Positions 32,401 to 41,407 of a stretch of 64,000 bases of DNA are shown here, piece by piece. Every line of letters starts with the position of its first letter. Positions within the stretch are counted from its first letter, which is position 1. The position numbers and the translations under genes are program-made. Origin of the DNA: Oopsacas minuta (Eukaryota; Porifera; Hexactinellida; Lyssacinosida; Leucopsacidae); assembly GCA_024704765.1 (NCBI GenBank), contig JAKMXF010000324.1, positions 248,001 to 312,000 of the forward strand, in the 5' to 3' direction. The notes below the pieces were generated by a model. The model saw only the letters and a program-made list of their open reading frames with translations. It ran no database searches and was not told the origin of the DNA.

Positions 32401-34590
32401 TTTATCTGGACATGCTGAAACCCTTTATAACTACTCTCAAACCATGGGTAACTCGTGAATGCGGTCTCTTGTGTAGATATGATAGGATATCTGCTGAATA
32501 TTATTAATCCGCTATTTCCTCCAAACAAATAAGGCAAAGAATCAGATATATTGTTTATTGAAGAGAATGGCATATAATCTGAAATCAGCTGATAGAAATT
32601 CTCCATATAAGTTGCCCCAAGCGTCAGACCGAGCACTTTAAACAATGTAAACTCTTGTATTAAGATGACGTCATAGTCTCTAGCAGCTGTCGCTAATCTG
32701 GCGAGACGTGTTTGGAAATTGGGCCCGTGGTTGCCAAGGTATACTCCCCAGATATTCTGCGATAAAATCCTCAAGGTGTGTTCTTGTTCCTGCGTTGAAG
32801 CATCTGGATATCTGTTAGCCATATTTCTAAATAACTTTGGGTTTTTGATATAATTATTCTTAAACGTATACAACAAAAGTATATTGAGTGATTGAGGCTT
32901 TATAATAAGGTAAAATGCGAGAAATATATTCATAATATTGTAATCACGAGTCTATGCATCGGTCACTTCGCGACAGATTAAATTTGCAATTATTACCTAC
33001 GTATTAGTATCAATATTGATTGTTGTTTGCTTGCTTGTCTGTTTATTTATTTGTTTGTTTGTTTGTTGATTTGTTTATTCGTATATTTCTGTAGCGTTAT
33101 ATTAGATATTATATATGTGTTATGTAGGAACTTATAGCTCTCATCAAATCAACTAAAATACCAATAATATGCATCTGTAATGACAAACAGAACCAAAAAA
33201 TGAGAAGTCTCATTCACTACTGCTATGACATCACAGTACCTCGTCCTACTACAGATCAGATAAAGGGGGCTATACTACGGATAGCTTGTAGTGAAGGATT
33301 AAGTATACCGCCTAATGCTTTGGAGGAAATGATAGTAGCCTCTAATCATGATGTCAGACAGGTAATTATATTATCTTATGTAGAGTTGTAAAAATTTTTA
33401 GAAAATTTCAGAATTCGGGATTGTATGAACAGTCAACTCCGGTTATATCGAAGCTGAAGGGATCGCGATAGTTACTCCGATATTAGCGGGTATTTAGATG
33501 CATCCTTGTTTGATATAACGGGACTTGACTGTGGTATATTTCAGTTAATGATCACCATTTGACGAGTATTTCGAGGGATCGATTGACGTCACGCTATTCC
33601 CTCTAGGTTATTCATAACATTTCAATGTGGACAGCAAATAAGAAGACTTTATCATTCGAAGAAGCGAAAGAGAATGCACAAAACTCTAAGAAGGTTACTG
33701 CTATGGGTCCATTTGATGTAATAAGAAATGTATTCGCTAGGCAGAATACGAAATCTAACCCTGTTGATGAAAAGTTGGATTTGTATTTCCAAGATTACTC
33801 ATTTGGTCCATTATTCGTACAGGAGAATTACCCGCTAATCCGCCCATTTGGGGCTAAAGGGGACCCATTACGTCATTTAGAGCTATTGGCCCTTACAGCT
33901 GACAGTTTGTCGACAAGTGACATAATTAGTAAACGCATCCGCGGCGCACAGAACTGGAAATTGTTACCAATGGAAGGTTTCTTCTCAACAGTATATCCCG
34001 GAGAATTATTGCAAGGCAACTTCACTGGTAAAATAGAATTCCCAAAATGGTTCGGTAACAATTCTAAATCCAATAAATATCAACGAATTGTTGGTGAGTT
34101 GTGTACTCATACTAGATTGCATACTTCCGGCTCTGCAGCTGACGTCACGATGGATTATATACCCAGTTGGTATCAAAAGGTAACACGCGCAATTGTAAGT
34201 GAGCAGATACAAGAAGCAGCTGGATTTCTATGTGAGTATGAATTACTGAAAGATGATTGGGACTCCATTGCTGAACTGGGGTTGTACTCCGGCCATCGTG
34301 ACGTCATGAGCCAGGTTGCACCCAAGGTAAAAGCACAGCTGACCCGGATAACCAACAAGGAGCGGGGAACTTTGCATTATAAAGTTGACCAAAGTTTCAG
34401 GAAATTGAAAGTTAAACAGGATGATGAGTTTGGAGATCTAGATGCTGATGATGAAATAATTGGGACAGAAGAGAGTGAGGATTTATCTCAAAACCAAATG
34501 ATTCAACGCAAAACAGTAGCTCCATCTACTAAAAAGAAGCCTGCTGCAAAAAAATCAACACAAAAACCAAAGAAAAGCAATAAAAAATGA
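26448..34590 (+). CDS. RFC1: Replication factor C large subunit, with two genes nested in one intron
   Basis: Clamp loader subunit that opens PCNA and loads it on primer-template DNA. Exons, all in frame: 26669-26735, 26910-26952, 27011-27113, 27624-27930, 28288-28704, 28795-29046, 29240-29538, 33128-33361 and 33607-34590 (901 residues). A 27-base candidate exon (26448-26474, EDIRTLFQQ, like the family's DIRKFFG start) may precede them; the ATG exon was not found. The N-terminal PLDYF motif resembles the PIP-like motif of the family. BRCT domain: NCLGNLTFVITGVLDSLERD onward. AAA+ module: LVDKYRPT, Walker A GPPGIGKTT, Walker B MDEVDGM, sensor-like ICICNDKQN. The collar region follows (MGPFDVIRNVFA, HDYS-like FQDYSFGPLFVQENYPLI), and the tail is a Lys-rich KKKPAAKKS. 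The 3.6 kb intron 29539-33127 contains the two genes listed next. Confidence 0.92.
26781..26822. repeat. Perfect 17-bp hairpin in an RFC1 intron
   Basis: 26781-26797 and 26806-26822 are exact reverse complements (arm 'agtgatgttaagaatca') with an 8-base loop. The sequence just after it ('cgtgggcccccagatttggg') belongs to the 'ggtccac' repeat family. Confidence 0.85.
28185..28280. mobile_element. Family A element abutting an RFC1 splice acceptor
   Basis: From 'acacggatatatccaaatac' to 'gatataatgggagttgactg'. It ends only about 7 bases before the acceptor AG at 28286-28287. Confidence 0.7.
29080..29170. repeat. 'ggttataagaac' element in a 193-base RFC1 intron
   Basis: 'ggatgccggttatatgaaca' and 'accggttataagaac' pair with 'ggttcttataac'. 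The element occupies about half of the intron 29047-29239. A second copy lies at about 29690-29755 in the next intron. Confidence 0.6.
30022..31698 (+). CDS. RING/coiled-coil/NHL-repeat protein (TRIM-NHL-like), nested in RFC1
   Basis: Intronless, 558 residues from 30022; a second ATG at 30046 (MAYSEF) is an equally good start. An N-terminal zinc-binding RING-like domain lies at about residues 19-60 with Cys/His pairs (CVECQ, CFHVICQDC, CPSC). A coiled coil follows (about 110-190). The C-terminal half carries NHL-type beta-propeller repeats, for example SIVYNTFKSLLFIADNGNKR and FKDPRGLVIDSKGKMIVIDS. This order resembles TRIM-NHL E3 ubiquitin ligases and RNA-binding regulators; no B-box is obvious. 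The gene lies wholly within a long RFC1 intron, same strand. Ligase activity is inferred from the RING. Confidence 0.8.
   Translation: MYFISIESMAYSEFNPLVCVECQHLKTPINILECFHVICQDCHFKKKGKLFLISCPSCSQITSLPFKECLKNLSVLILKEVLPETSRDSIPSLLKNIAMLSEETNAREFEKCELENQYESLNSSYQLKLEDINAEFDRKLRILEQERDTQILDLEKNNKSKQVAFTKQIDNVNKTLSKTIQRKHFLQICSDRMTESEYRTYKSILDPAQPRPRIASVSIKSLDPDSSSAPIVSKEAQFTQSLPIFNKDSAVSKPKPKPRYNRNFSLCKEPSFSFGRYGIGRMEFRALKAVCVSPDDSCVFVLDQNQVKAFDSKGSDLFQFSSFPVKRSIPLELSSIAADEYNVYVTNTSHDIVYVMTLTYLVATDTQPCGAELKTTIGNTGPFIQRLRLPGSIVYNTFKSLLFIADNGNKRIAVYNAGLNYVCQIGKGNIELAGSLCVSVDGELIYILERGKISTKCVRIFNYTGDLVKEFAMRHSELKHPWCLCVSDEGQVMVSDGSPDYGTLGHSVRVFSRDGKQIGKIGCSGKGMGQFKDPRGLVIDSKGKMIVIDSGNHRLQIF
31974..32822 (-). 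CDS. Endonuclease/exonuclease/phosphatase-fold protein, neutral sphingomyelinase-like, nested in RFC1
   Basis: 282 residues from the ATG at 32822 (MANRYPDAST). The frame stays open to another ATG at 32933, which would add a hydrophobic, AT-rich 37-residue leader. DNase I-like motifs are in order: ILSQNIWGVY, DVILIQEF (metal-binding Glu), GLIIFSRYP, INTHLYAHW (catalytic His region), ITGDFNICP (Asp/Asn) and the closing ISDHKGLAI (catalytic Asp-His). The NTHLYAHW and DFN...P pattern resembles neutral sphingomyelinases such as nSMase2/bacterial SMase, which split sphingomyelin to ceramide, but other family members cannot be excluded. It lies opposite to its RFC1 host. Confidence 0.75.
   Translation of the reverse strand: MANRYPDASTQEQEHTLRILSQNIWGVYLGNHGPNFQTRLARLATAARDYDVILIQEFTLFKVLGLTLGATYMENFYQLISDYMPFSSINNISDSLPYLFGGNSGLIIFSRYPIISTQETAFTSYPWFESSYKGFQHVQIKIQRRKPVLLHVINTHLYAHWRPWVRPAQLQEIADYKKQFNEDELIIITGDFNICPRTHENAETQFKFMCDVMEPLKLCSNPLEVTYKSEGATFDHCFVGGADVLNVDVTPVEILYSARDEEQLPISDHKGLAIRLTIREYQ
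33429..33532. mobile_element. Family A element in the last RFC1 intron
   Basis: 'acagtcaactccggttatat' pairs with 'gatataacgggacttgactg'; 104 bases in a 245-base intron. Confidence 0.8.
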
Positions 34591-34964
34591 GCAAAAATGT
34601 ATTTTCTCGATCTTTCCAACTTACATATGTACTTAAGCTGAGGCCTGCTATTGTAGTAGTACTGTATCGGTTGAACACAGCTATTTTCATTAATGTTACA
34701 TTCAATTGTGGTATACTTAGACATTATTGTTTATTTTCTGATACTCATTAGCATCTCAATCAAATAATTGTGAATTTGTTCAACAAGCGAATGGTGAAAT
34801 CGTAAAAGTTACTATTCTTTTGTGGATTTTCCTCCCACTATAACCACGATTATTCCTTGATATACTTAACTGATTCTACTCCGCTTGTAGCGAAATGAAC
34901 CGGGGAGCACTTCGTTACAACAAGAGTTTACTGTACTTAACTTTCTTAGAATATTTTTAGCAAA
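34591..34964. other. Intergenic, no gene recognised
   Basis: It carries a degenerate repeat at about 34850-34935 ('gcacttcgttacaacaagag'). Confidence 0.5.
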
Positions 34965-35210
34965 ATGCACGAACCTCTACACAAACATATGCACTCCACT
35001 AAATGTATAAAGATAATTGAAGCTTTGAATAAATGCCACAAAGAGAATAAATTCGGAAAATTCTTCGGAGCTTGTAATGACCTGAAGAGAGCATTAGACT
35101 CTTGTCTTACTGAAGAATACACTGCTAGGAGGGAGAGAAATTATGATGGCAGCGTTATACGGAAGTACAAGATGAGATTACTTACTGAGAGAGAGAAAGC
35201 AAATGAATAA
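34965..35210 (+). CDS. CMC2: COX assembly mitochondrial protein 2 homologue
   Basis: 81 residues, the family's usual length. It has the twin CX9C pattern of mitochondrial intermembrane-space proteins: CIKIIEALNKC and CNDLKRALDSC. The opening MHEPLHKHMHSTKC and the FGKFFGACND segment match CMC2 closely. Such proteins are imported and oxidised by Mia40 and help cytochrome c oxidase assembly. Single exon, in the gap between RFC1 and the DHHC gene. Confidence 0.9.
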   Translation: MHEPLHKHMHSTKCIKIIEALNKCHKENKFGKFFGACNDLKRALDSCLTEEYTARRERNYDGSVIRKYKMRLLTEREKANE

Positions 35211-35647
35211 TTCACTTCTAATCCTTTATATCATTAAATATTCTTAAGTTCACACTTTCAATGTTATACTAGCGATAATATGATAGTGTTTAAGAGGTCT
35301 TAGAATTGCCCTATCATCAAATATTGTCTCAGTTTAGCCAAATTAGTGAAAAATAGAAACATGTCCACCATCCAAAAAATCCTGGAGCAAGTGGAACACC
35401 GACCCTGTGACCCTGACATCTCCCCTGATATCGAATACTGACTTCAATGCTCTAATTACAAGTTTCAATTAATAGATCATTAACGAACTTTGCTAACCAA
35501 AATTACACCACAATCATACTATCTACAATACTAACAATAATATTAATTGCCAGCCTACGAGGCCATCACTGAACTTTGGTGACAACTTTCTATATACTTT
35601 TGTAAAAGCACTATTTTACGCTATATTATAATTATTTTTTAGCTCAA
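35211..35647. other. Intergenic with a 26-codon open stretch
   Basis: 35361-35441 reads as a 26-residue peptide (MSTIQKILEQVEHRPCDPDI...) in a locally GC-richer patch. It could be a stray coding fragment, but no donor or homologue is recognised. A candidate acceptor 'atttttag' lies just before the DHHC start codon, so a 5'-UTR intron is possible. Confidence 0.3.
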
Positions 35648-36628
35648 ATGCTAGTAGGTAAAAGACAGCTACCATTTCTGCTTAGTATTGGATTACTAAT
35701 AATCCTATCTCTGTTATATTTTGGATTCACAGCAAGACATCTAATAGAAGTGCACCTTTTATCAGGTATACTCATTACACTCATTTCTGGACTCCTATTC
35801 CTATTCTCACTCATAAATTTTCTCGTTACCTCCTTCATTGACCCAGGTTACTACCCAATAAATACGAATAACGATGAATACGAGGTAATACAGCATGGTA
35901 TAAGTAAAAGTATCACAGTAACCGGCGGAGCTACTTTCTCTATGCGGTGGTGTGATGAATGTAAGCATTATCGACCGCCACGTAGTCATCATTGCTGTGT
36001 ATGTGAGATGTGTGTGGAGAATTTTGACCATCACTGTCCATGGGTGGATAATTGTGTCGGTATGAAGAACTACAGGTACTTCGTGTTATTCATAACGTCA
36101 CTGATCCTATACATTTTGTTTGGGATAGGCACTACTATTGCCGCGATTGTATTGAAGCGTGATTCCCTATTAGAAGTAATAGTAGAATTTATGTTAGCTA
36201 TTATATTACCTATTTCCTTGATTCCTATTCTCGCCCTCGCGGTTTTTCATTTCTATCTCATGATAATTGGTAAGACAACTTTTGAGCAGATCAAATCAGA
36301 AGACCCGAGTCCTTACAATAAAGGATTTTTCTGTAACCTATATCTAACATTTTTCACACCAGCTCACCCTAAATACCAGAAATTCGAGCCTTCCCGTACT
36401 GTCCGCAAGCAGATAACAACACTAGAGCGTGATCGGAATGTGGATAAAGTTCCTGACTCTATGGATATTACCTGTGGACCTGAGGTTATCGTCCGCGTGG
36501 CTGCTCCAACATTCAATTACAATTTACGTAACGGGAGTTACACATCAATAGGTGAAAAAATGAACTTATACACACAAATGAATTCTACACATTCACACAC
36601 AGATTCCTTAGCAACGTCAGATATATAA
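35648..36628 (+). CDS. DHHC-type protein S-acyltransferase
   Basis: 326 residues, single coding exon. Four membrane helices (about residues 9-27, 38-60, 145-168 and 178-205) flank the cysteine-rich domain: MRWCDECKHYRPPRSHHCCV, then the active DHHC (NFDHHCPWVDNCVG) and NYRYF. A TTxE motif (KTTFEQIK) follows the last helix. The enzyme attaches palmitate to cysteines of membrane-associated proteins. The architecture and the short cytosolic tail resemble the ZDHHC5/8/9/14/18 group; which member is unresolved. Confidence 0.9.
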   Translation: MLVGKRQLPFLLSIGLLIILSLLYFGFTARHLIEVHLLSGILITLISGLLFLFSLINFLVTSFIDPGYYPINTNNDEYEVIQHGISKSITVTGGATFSMRWCDECKHYRPPRSHHCCVCEMCVENFDHHCPWVDNCVGMKNYRYFVLFITSLILYILFGIGTTIAAIVLKRDSLLEVIVEFMLAIILPISLIPILALAVFHFYLMIIGKTTFEQIKSEDPSPYNKGFFCNLYLTFFTPAHPKYQKFEPSRTVRKQITTLERDRNVDKVPDSMDITCGPEVIVRVAAPTFNYNLRNGSYTSIGEKMNLYTQMNSTHSHTDSLATSDI

Positions 36629-37100
36629 AGGAATGCCAGATTATTTTTCTGTATTTTAAAGTGGGTGTATTTGATTTGTACTTTTCTGGGAAAAGTTAAC
36701 TTGATGGATATGTTTTGATTAATTAGCCCAATTGTTTGCCCCCTTATAATTAATGCATAATATTAATAACATTAATAAACTGTATATTCTAATTCACAAT
36801 AATCTTTGTATTGTAGGGGAGGACTTGGGTTGAATGTAATGGGAGCTTAGGACAATTTTTCAATTTCGGACTTCAATAGAAGCATTTATAACAGGAGGTT
36901 AATTACGTTAATGTCCACTTACACCATTTCGGTGCATATTTGTACAATTCAAGACAAATATCGAAGCCTTAACTTGTACAAATATGCTCCCAAACCCGTC
37001 AAAGTAACCTGTCAGTCATAGGTTATATCTAAGTGATTATCACGGTGCCTTGAGCTTCGGTATTACGGGAGTTTACTTGCTTATTATATTCCATTTAGTT
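36629..37100. other. Intergenic with repeat sequence
   Basis: About 36870-37078 is a degraded family A repeat ('agcttcggtattacgggagt' at its right end) that runs almost up to a candidate acceptor ('ccatttag') and the ATG at 37101. Confidence 0.55.
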
Positions 37101-38138
37101 ATGAGGTTTACACTGAAAGACATTTGTAAGTATTTCAATGTACCTCACGCAACTTTCGCATTGAGTTTCCTCGCCTTTTCCTTCTTACTTGCTCTTTACT
37201 TAGACGGAATTCTTCAAATAAGTATTTGGGTAGTATTCATACCCTTATGGATTTGGGATATAGCTACTCTGCTGGGTATAATCTTCACTCTAACATTATG
37301 GCATACCAAGTACCATTCTCGTTGTCAGGATGATACAGCTAAGCATTACTTTCATAGCATCCTCCCTAGCATGTTCACAATGTTGCTGCTGATATCTTTT
37401 GAGCTGTTAGTTTGTATAAATCTCAGTCTATCTCTTCCAATATACTTCGTAGTCACGTGTATGCCTTTATTCATCATCTCCATCTTTTCAATATTCTCCA
37501 TTTTATGTACTCTAGGCACCAAACGTGTTTTTGTAGTTTATTATGACATTCATTTGGTGTTGTCATGGTTACAAGTTCTTTTTCTTGGTTTAAGAGTTGA
37601 TACGATTGTAACATGGCACTGGGCGAATACCTTTATACCATCTTGGTTGCTACTTGTAGTCGATATATTCCTTTATATAACTCTAGTGTTAATTATCTAT
37701 AAGATAAGAATTGGTCGGATCGGAGAGCACAGAGCTAAAACACGAATAAAAGTCCAATTTTGGTCATTCACAATTCTATTTCCATTTTTCCATATCTTAA
37801 CAACCGCGTTCTTGATACTATTAGTTATCAAACTTGAGACAGCTGATAATTTGTATTTCTCCATCCTATTTATTCCTCTTTACTTAATTCTACTGCTACT
37901 GATCCTATGTTCCGCAGTTGTTAATAGGAGTAACCCGTTATGGTTTGGATTACGGACATCGTTTTTTGAAGGTTTGATTAAATTCTGTCCGATCTTCCAA
38001 GACCTTGTGAACATCTCATATTCCACTTCAGCTCCAAACGAGGATAGAGAATCGCTACATGTACCAAATAATGGACATAATCAAGATACACATGATCCAG
38101 CTATTGTGCCATATAAGGACATTCTTTCACCAGATTAG
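37101..38138 (+). CDS. TMEM185: TMEM185-family membrane protein
   Basis: 345 residues from the first sensible ATG (MRFTLKD); the frame is open upstream but only through repeat sequence. About eight hydrophobic segments. Family signatures: FLLALYLDGILQISIWVVFIPLWIWD near the start (vertebrate '[24 protein letters not shown]'), LRVDTIVTWHWANTFIPSW in the middle, and NPLWFGLRTSFFEGLIKFCP with VNISY near the end. The function of the family is poorly known. The tail is cytosolic and acidic. Length and order match human TMEM185A/B (350 residues). Confidence 0.85.
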   Translation: MRFTLKDICKYFNVPHATFALSFLAFSFLLALYLDGILQISIWVVFIPLWIWDIATLLGIIFTLTLWHTKYHSRCQDDTAKHYFHSILPSMFTMLLLISFELLVCINLSLSLPIYFVVTCMPLFIISIFSIFSILCTLGTKRVFVVYYDIHLVLSWLQVLFLGLRVDTIVTWHWANTFIPSWLLLVVDIFLYITLVLIIYKIRIGRIGEHRAKTRIKVQFWSFTILFPFFHILTTAFLILLVIKLETADNLYFSILFIPLYLILLLLILCSAVVNRSNPLWFGLRTSFFEGLIKFCPIFQDLVNISYSTSAPNEDRESLHVPNNGHNQDTHDPAIVPYKDILSPD

Positions 38139-38511
38139 TTGAGACTGTTGAGTGAATATTTTGAGATTGTTTAAATAGCAAAGTTGTTTGTATGTTTGTT
38201 TGTTTGTTTGTTTGTTTGTTTGTTTGTTTGTGGGATATAAACATTTGCAATTAAGTTTTTAAGATTTAATAATATTTGTTAATTTTATCAAATTCCTATA
38301 GATTTTCCATAGAAAAATCTAGAATTACAAACTGCACAGAAGTGATTTTAGATTTTTGTTAGAAATATCTCTTTTGTGTAAATTTGATATTCCTTACAGG
38401 TAAGATGGTTATTATATATTAGGCACTATTTGTATGTTTATAGATTTACTCAAACTACAACTTAATATTTGTAGATATTATTCAGAATTATCAAATTCAA
38501 CAGACAAAGAA
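38139..38511. other. Intergenic with (GTTT)n microsatellite
   Basis: (GTTT)n at 38185-38231. The rest is AT-rich 5' flank of the NHL gene. Confidence 0.6.
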
Positions 38512-39780
38512 ATGGCTAGCGTAGAAGTGAAAATAAACTTTATCGAACAAGTAAAAGAGAGTAGAAAGAAGATTAGAGACTGCTTCAAGAGGTCACAAGA
38601 AGCTCTACAATTCAGAGAGAGTATCCTCCTCTCTCGTATCGATGAAATCGAGAAAGACTATAATAGCAAAAATCAGGAAATGCAGGAGTTATTGGAAGCT
38701 TTGAATAAATCAAAATCGTTTATTACAGACACTCTGACTTCTAATAAACTTAAAACCACTCATCGAGGAATAGAATCACTAATAAATAAACAGATCGAGG
38801 AACTAACAGTCGACACAGACAGTAGTATTGCATTTGAATGGAACAATCAATTCGAGACTAACATAGAACAGCTAGGGAGTATTCAGCTTAACGGTCAGAC
38901 TAACATATCTCCCAACCACACCTTCCCTGTTCAAGGAAAGCCTGTTGTACCTGACTACAAGGCTAAACAGCTGCCTACTGCTTACTGCTGTAAGAATTCA
39001 GACAAGAAAGCTCCAGGAGAACTGAACTGTCCCAGGGGTATAGCAATACATTACCAAACTGGAAATATTTACATAGCGGATTGTAACAACCATCGTGTAC
39101 AAGTATTTACCAGTAACGGAGACTATCTCTTCATGTTCAGTGAGAAGATGAACAAGCCAATAGGTATCTGTATATTTCAAAATAAAGTGTTTGTTACACA
39201 ATATCTTGGTCATTGCATTAATAAGTACGAGCTAGAAGGGAAACTAATCAAGAGTGTTGGTAGTAGAGGGAATGGAGAAGCTCAGTTCAACGATATATAC
39301 GGTCTAGATGTCTCCGATAGAAATAGCAATGTGTACGTATGTGATTGTAATAATAAAAGAGTTCAAATCTTAACTCAAGAACTCAAGTTCCATTCCATGC
39401 TAGGAATAGACTTGTTTAACCATCCACGTGATGTTAAGGTTACAAGAGACAGAGTATTGGTGCTAGATGACAGTGATCCGTGTATGTTTGTGTTCAATTC
39501 AGATCACGTTCTAACCAACAGACTGATAACTAGAGGTGATGGCAAACAAACTAAAAGTGCATACTGTTTCGACATAGACAGAGACTATAACATCATTTTG
39601 AGTGACTTCGCTAATCACTGTGTGTACATATTCAATCAGGAGGGAGAACAGATACACAAGTTTGGGAAGAAAGGTCAGGGTATCGGGGAGTTCATTAATC
39701 CATATGGAATAGCACTAGACAACACAGGACATATTATAGTTATGTGTCAGAAGAATACTAATTGTCTACAATCCTTCTAA
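38512..39780 (+). CDS. Coiled-coil/NHL-repeat protein, paralogue 1
   Basis: 422 residues from ATG 38512, chosen because the paralogue at 46729 starts at the same alignment point; the frame is open to 38434. An N-terminal coiled coil of about 100 residues (ESRKKIRDCFKRSQEALQF and a second helix) is followed by a linker and six NHL-type propeller repeats, clearest in ARGIAIHYQTGNIYIADCNN-type units and NVYVCDCNNKRVQIL. No RING or B-box is present, so unlike TRIM-NHL proteins this is a propeller with a coiled-coil stalk. Function unknown; protein or RNA binding is likely for NHL propellers. Confidence 0.8.
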   Translation: MASVEVKINFIEQVKESRKKIRDCFKRSQEALQFRESILLSRIDEIEKDYNSKNQEMQELLEALNKSKSFITDTLTSNKLKTTHRGIESLINKQIEELTVDTDSSIAFEWNNQFETNIEQLGSIQLNGQTNISPNHTFPVQGKPVVPDYKAKQLPTAYCCKNSDKKAPGELNCPRGIAIHYQTGNIYIADCNNHRVQVFTSNGDYLFMFSEKMNKPIGICIFQNKVFVTQYLGHCINKYELEGKLIKSVGSRGNGEAQFNDIYGLDVSDRNSNVYVCDCNNKRVQILTQELKFHSMLGIDLFNHPRDVKVTRDRVLVLDDSDPCMFVFNSDHVLTNRLITRGDGKQTKSAYCFDIDRDYNIILSDFANHCVYIFNQEGEQIHKFGKKGQGIGEFINPYGIALDNTGHIIVMCQKNTNCLQSF

Positions 39781-39980
39781 CTGACTGAAGAATTCTTTAT
39801 AATTTGTACTAATTATTGAAATAGTTTATTGTTTACCATTTTGTTTACTTTATTGATAATGATTATTTCCAGTTTTGTAGAGTTTATCTTATCTAAAGTG
39901 AAAGTTAATTGTGTTAAGGAAAAATGACATAAAAATAGGTTAAGACTTGATAATTATATTTTATTCATTTATAATAAAGC

Positions 39981-40964
39981 ATGGCTACTCAAGTAGAGAC
40001 ACTACATAAAGAACAATTATCATCAGAAGAGAACAAACAAACTGACACCACAGCTGGAGAACAGCTGACTTCTAATCCAACTCATCCACTACAGAATGAA
40101 TGGACTCTATGGTTCTTCCAGCAAGACTCTACCAAAGACTGGGGAGATTGTTTTCAAGAAATTATTTCATTTAATACTATTGAAGGTTTTTGGTCTTGTT
40201 TCAGGTAATATTACGTTCTTTTACTTTTATGCTTAACACTCCTGCCCTATACCAATTTCAAACATCCTGTAGACCCCCTGCTGTCGTTCGTGAACTACCA
40301 AGGGATCCATGGACCCCAGGTTACGAACCGCTAGCTTAGAAATAAGAACGAGTTCATAGATACATTATGTTCCACACACGCACATTTCAAATTTCAGTTT
40401 TTAGATGTAAACTGGGGCAATACATTAATAGTTTTGAGTTATATCTCATTTTCTAATATTTGTAGATTCACGTTAGAGAATTTTGTTGAAACTATTTCTT
40501 TTAAGGTACATAAAGCCTCCAGACCGTCTCCTAACAACTGCAACTATTCCGTATTCAAGAAAGGAATTCGTCCCATGTGGGAAGATCCAGCAAACATGCA
40601 AGGAGGCCGTTGGCTGATACAGATAACTCGGGTTAAGGAAGGTATCGGAAAAGCTTCCACTGCTCATTGGTTTGAGACTCTAATGCTATTGATTGGAGAG
40701 GCATTTATCGACGAACAATCTCCCAAAGATGAGCAGCCACTTTCAAATGATATCTGCGGAGCTGTCATAGAAATTAAACAGAAGAACGACCGTCTTGCCC
40801 TATGGAGCAGAGATTTGAATAAAGCTAGACAAGACCGTATTGGTAAAATCTTAAAGAATACTTTACAAAAACACGCGGGACTCTCCAATTTCGTTTTGTT
40901 CCAATTCTTCTCCCACGCTGACTCTTCTAAAGAAGGCAAATCTAAAGTCATATGTCAAGTTTAG
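39981..40964 (+). CDS. EIF4E: Translation initiation factor eIF4E family, probable one-base deletion
   Basis: Binds the m7G cap of mRNA. Exon 1 (39981-40204) carries LQNEWTLWFFQQDSTKDWGD and ends at EGFWSCF. The second exon carries SVFKKGIRPMWEDP, GGRWLI, HWFETLMLLIGEAF and the C-terminal strands. Cap-stacking Trp residues are seen in both halves (W of EWTLWFF/FW region, MWEDP). Two exon 2 starts are possible. Acceptor 40465 gives an intact 240-residue frame but inserts an unfamiliar segment. Acceptor 40505 gives YIKPP right after FW, exactly where the family has it, but then one C appears to be missing near 40528-40532. With that base the protein is 227 residues, nearer family length. The gene lies head to tail with Argonaute, 443 bases upstream. 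Confidence 0.88.
40240..40340. repeat. 'gtagaccccctgctgtcgtt' repeat in the eIF4E intron
   Basis: The same family as at 3075-3175 and 780-895, here with 'accaagggatccatggaccc'. It sits in the middle of the 260-300-base intron. Confidence 0.6.
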
Positions 40965-41407
40965 TTCCTTAATTCACTCATTTCAAACATTATTAGTTCT
41001 CGATAATTCATACAGCAGATTCTTAGTTCGTACTTAGTGCATGTACTGCCATATAAACATGTATAGAGTATTTATCAGTATTCCTATACACAAATTTATT
41101 CTCATAGCTCATATGTATTGAGTATTTATCAGGTGTTTGGCGGGCATTATCCCATAAGTTTTTCCAGAGTTGGGGGGATTGAGACCTACATCAGGGGGCG
41201 CGAATATTTCCCCTCAGCGTTTCCCTAGCAAACACCTTGGCCAAGGATACTGAATAAGAGTTCATAGGCCAATCCCTTGTGATATAAATATATGTTACTT
41301 TGACGTGTTGGGACCATATTTTACTATTTTGATATAAGTGTGTTCTATATGACGGGAGTTAACTGTTACTTATCTCCATACACTAGACAGTTATATAATT
41401 CTGGATA
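40965..41407. other. Intergenic with a family A fragment
   Basis: 41283-41373 carries a decayed family A copy ending 'tatgacgggagttaactgtt'. No gene seen. Confidence 0.5.

Noticed and set aside
35361..35441. 26-residue open stretch before the DHHC gene
   Set aside because: Too short to judge, no donor or homologue; noted in the intergenic entry only.
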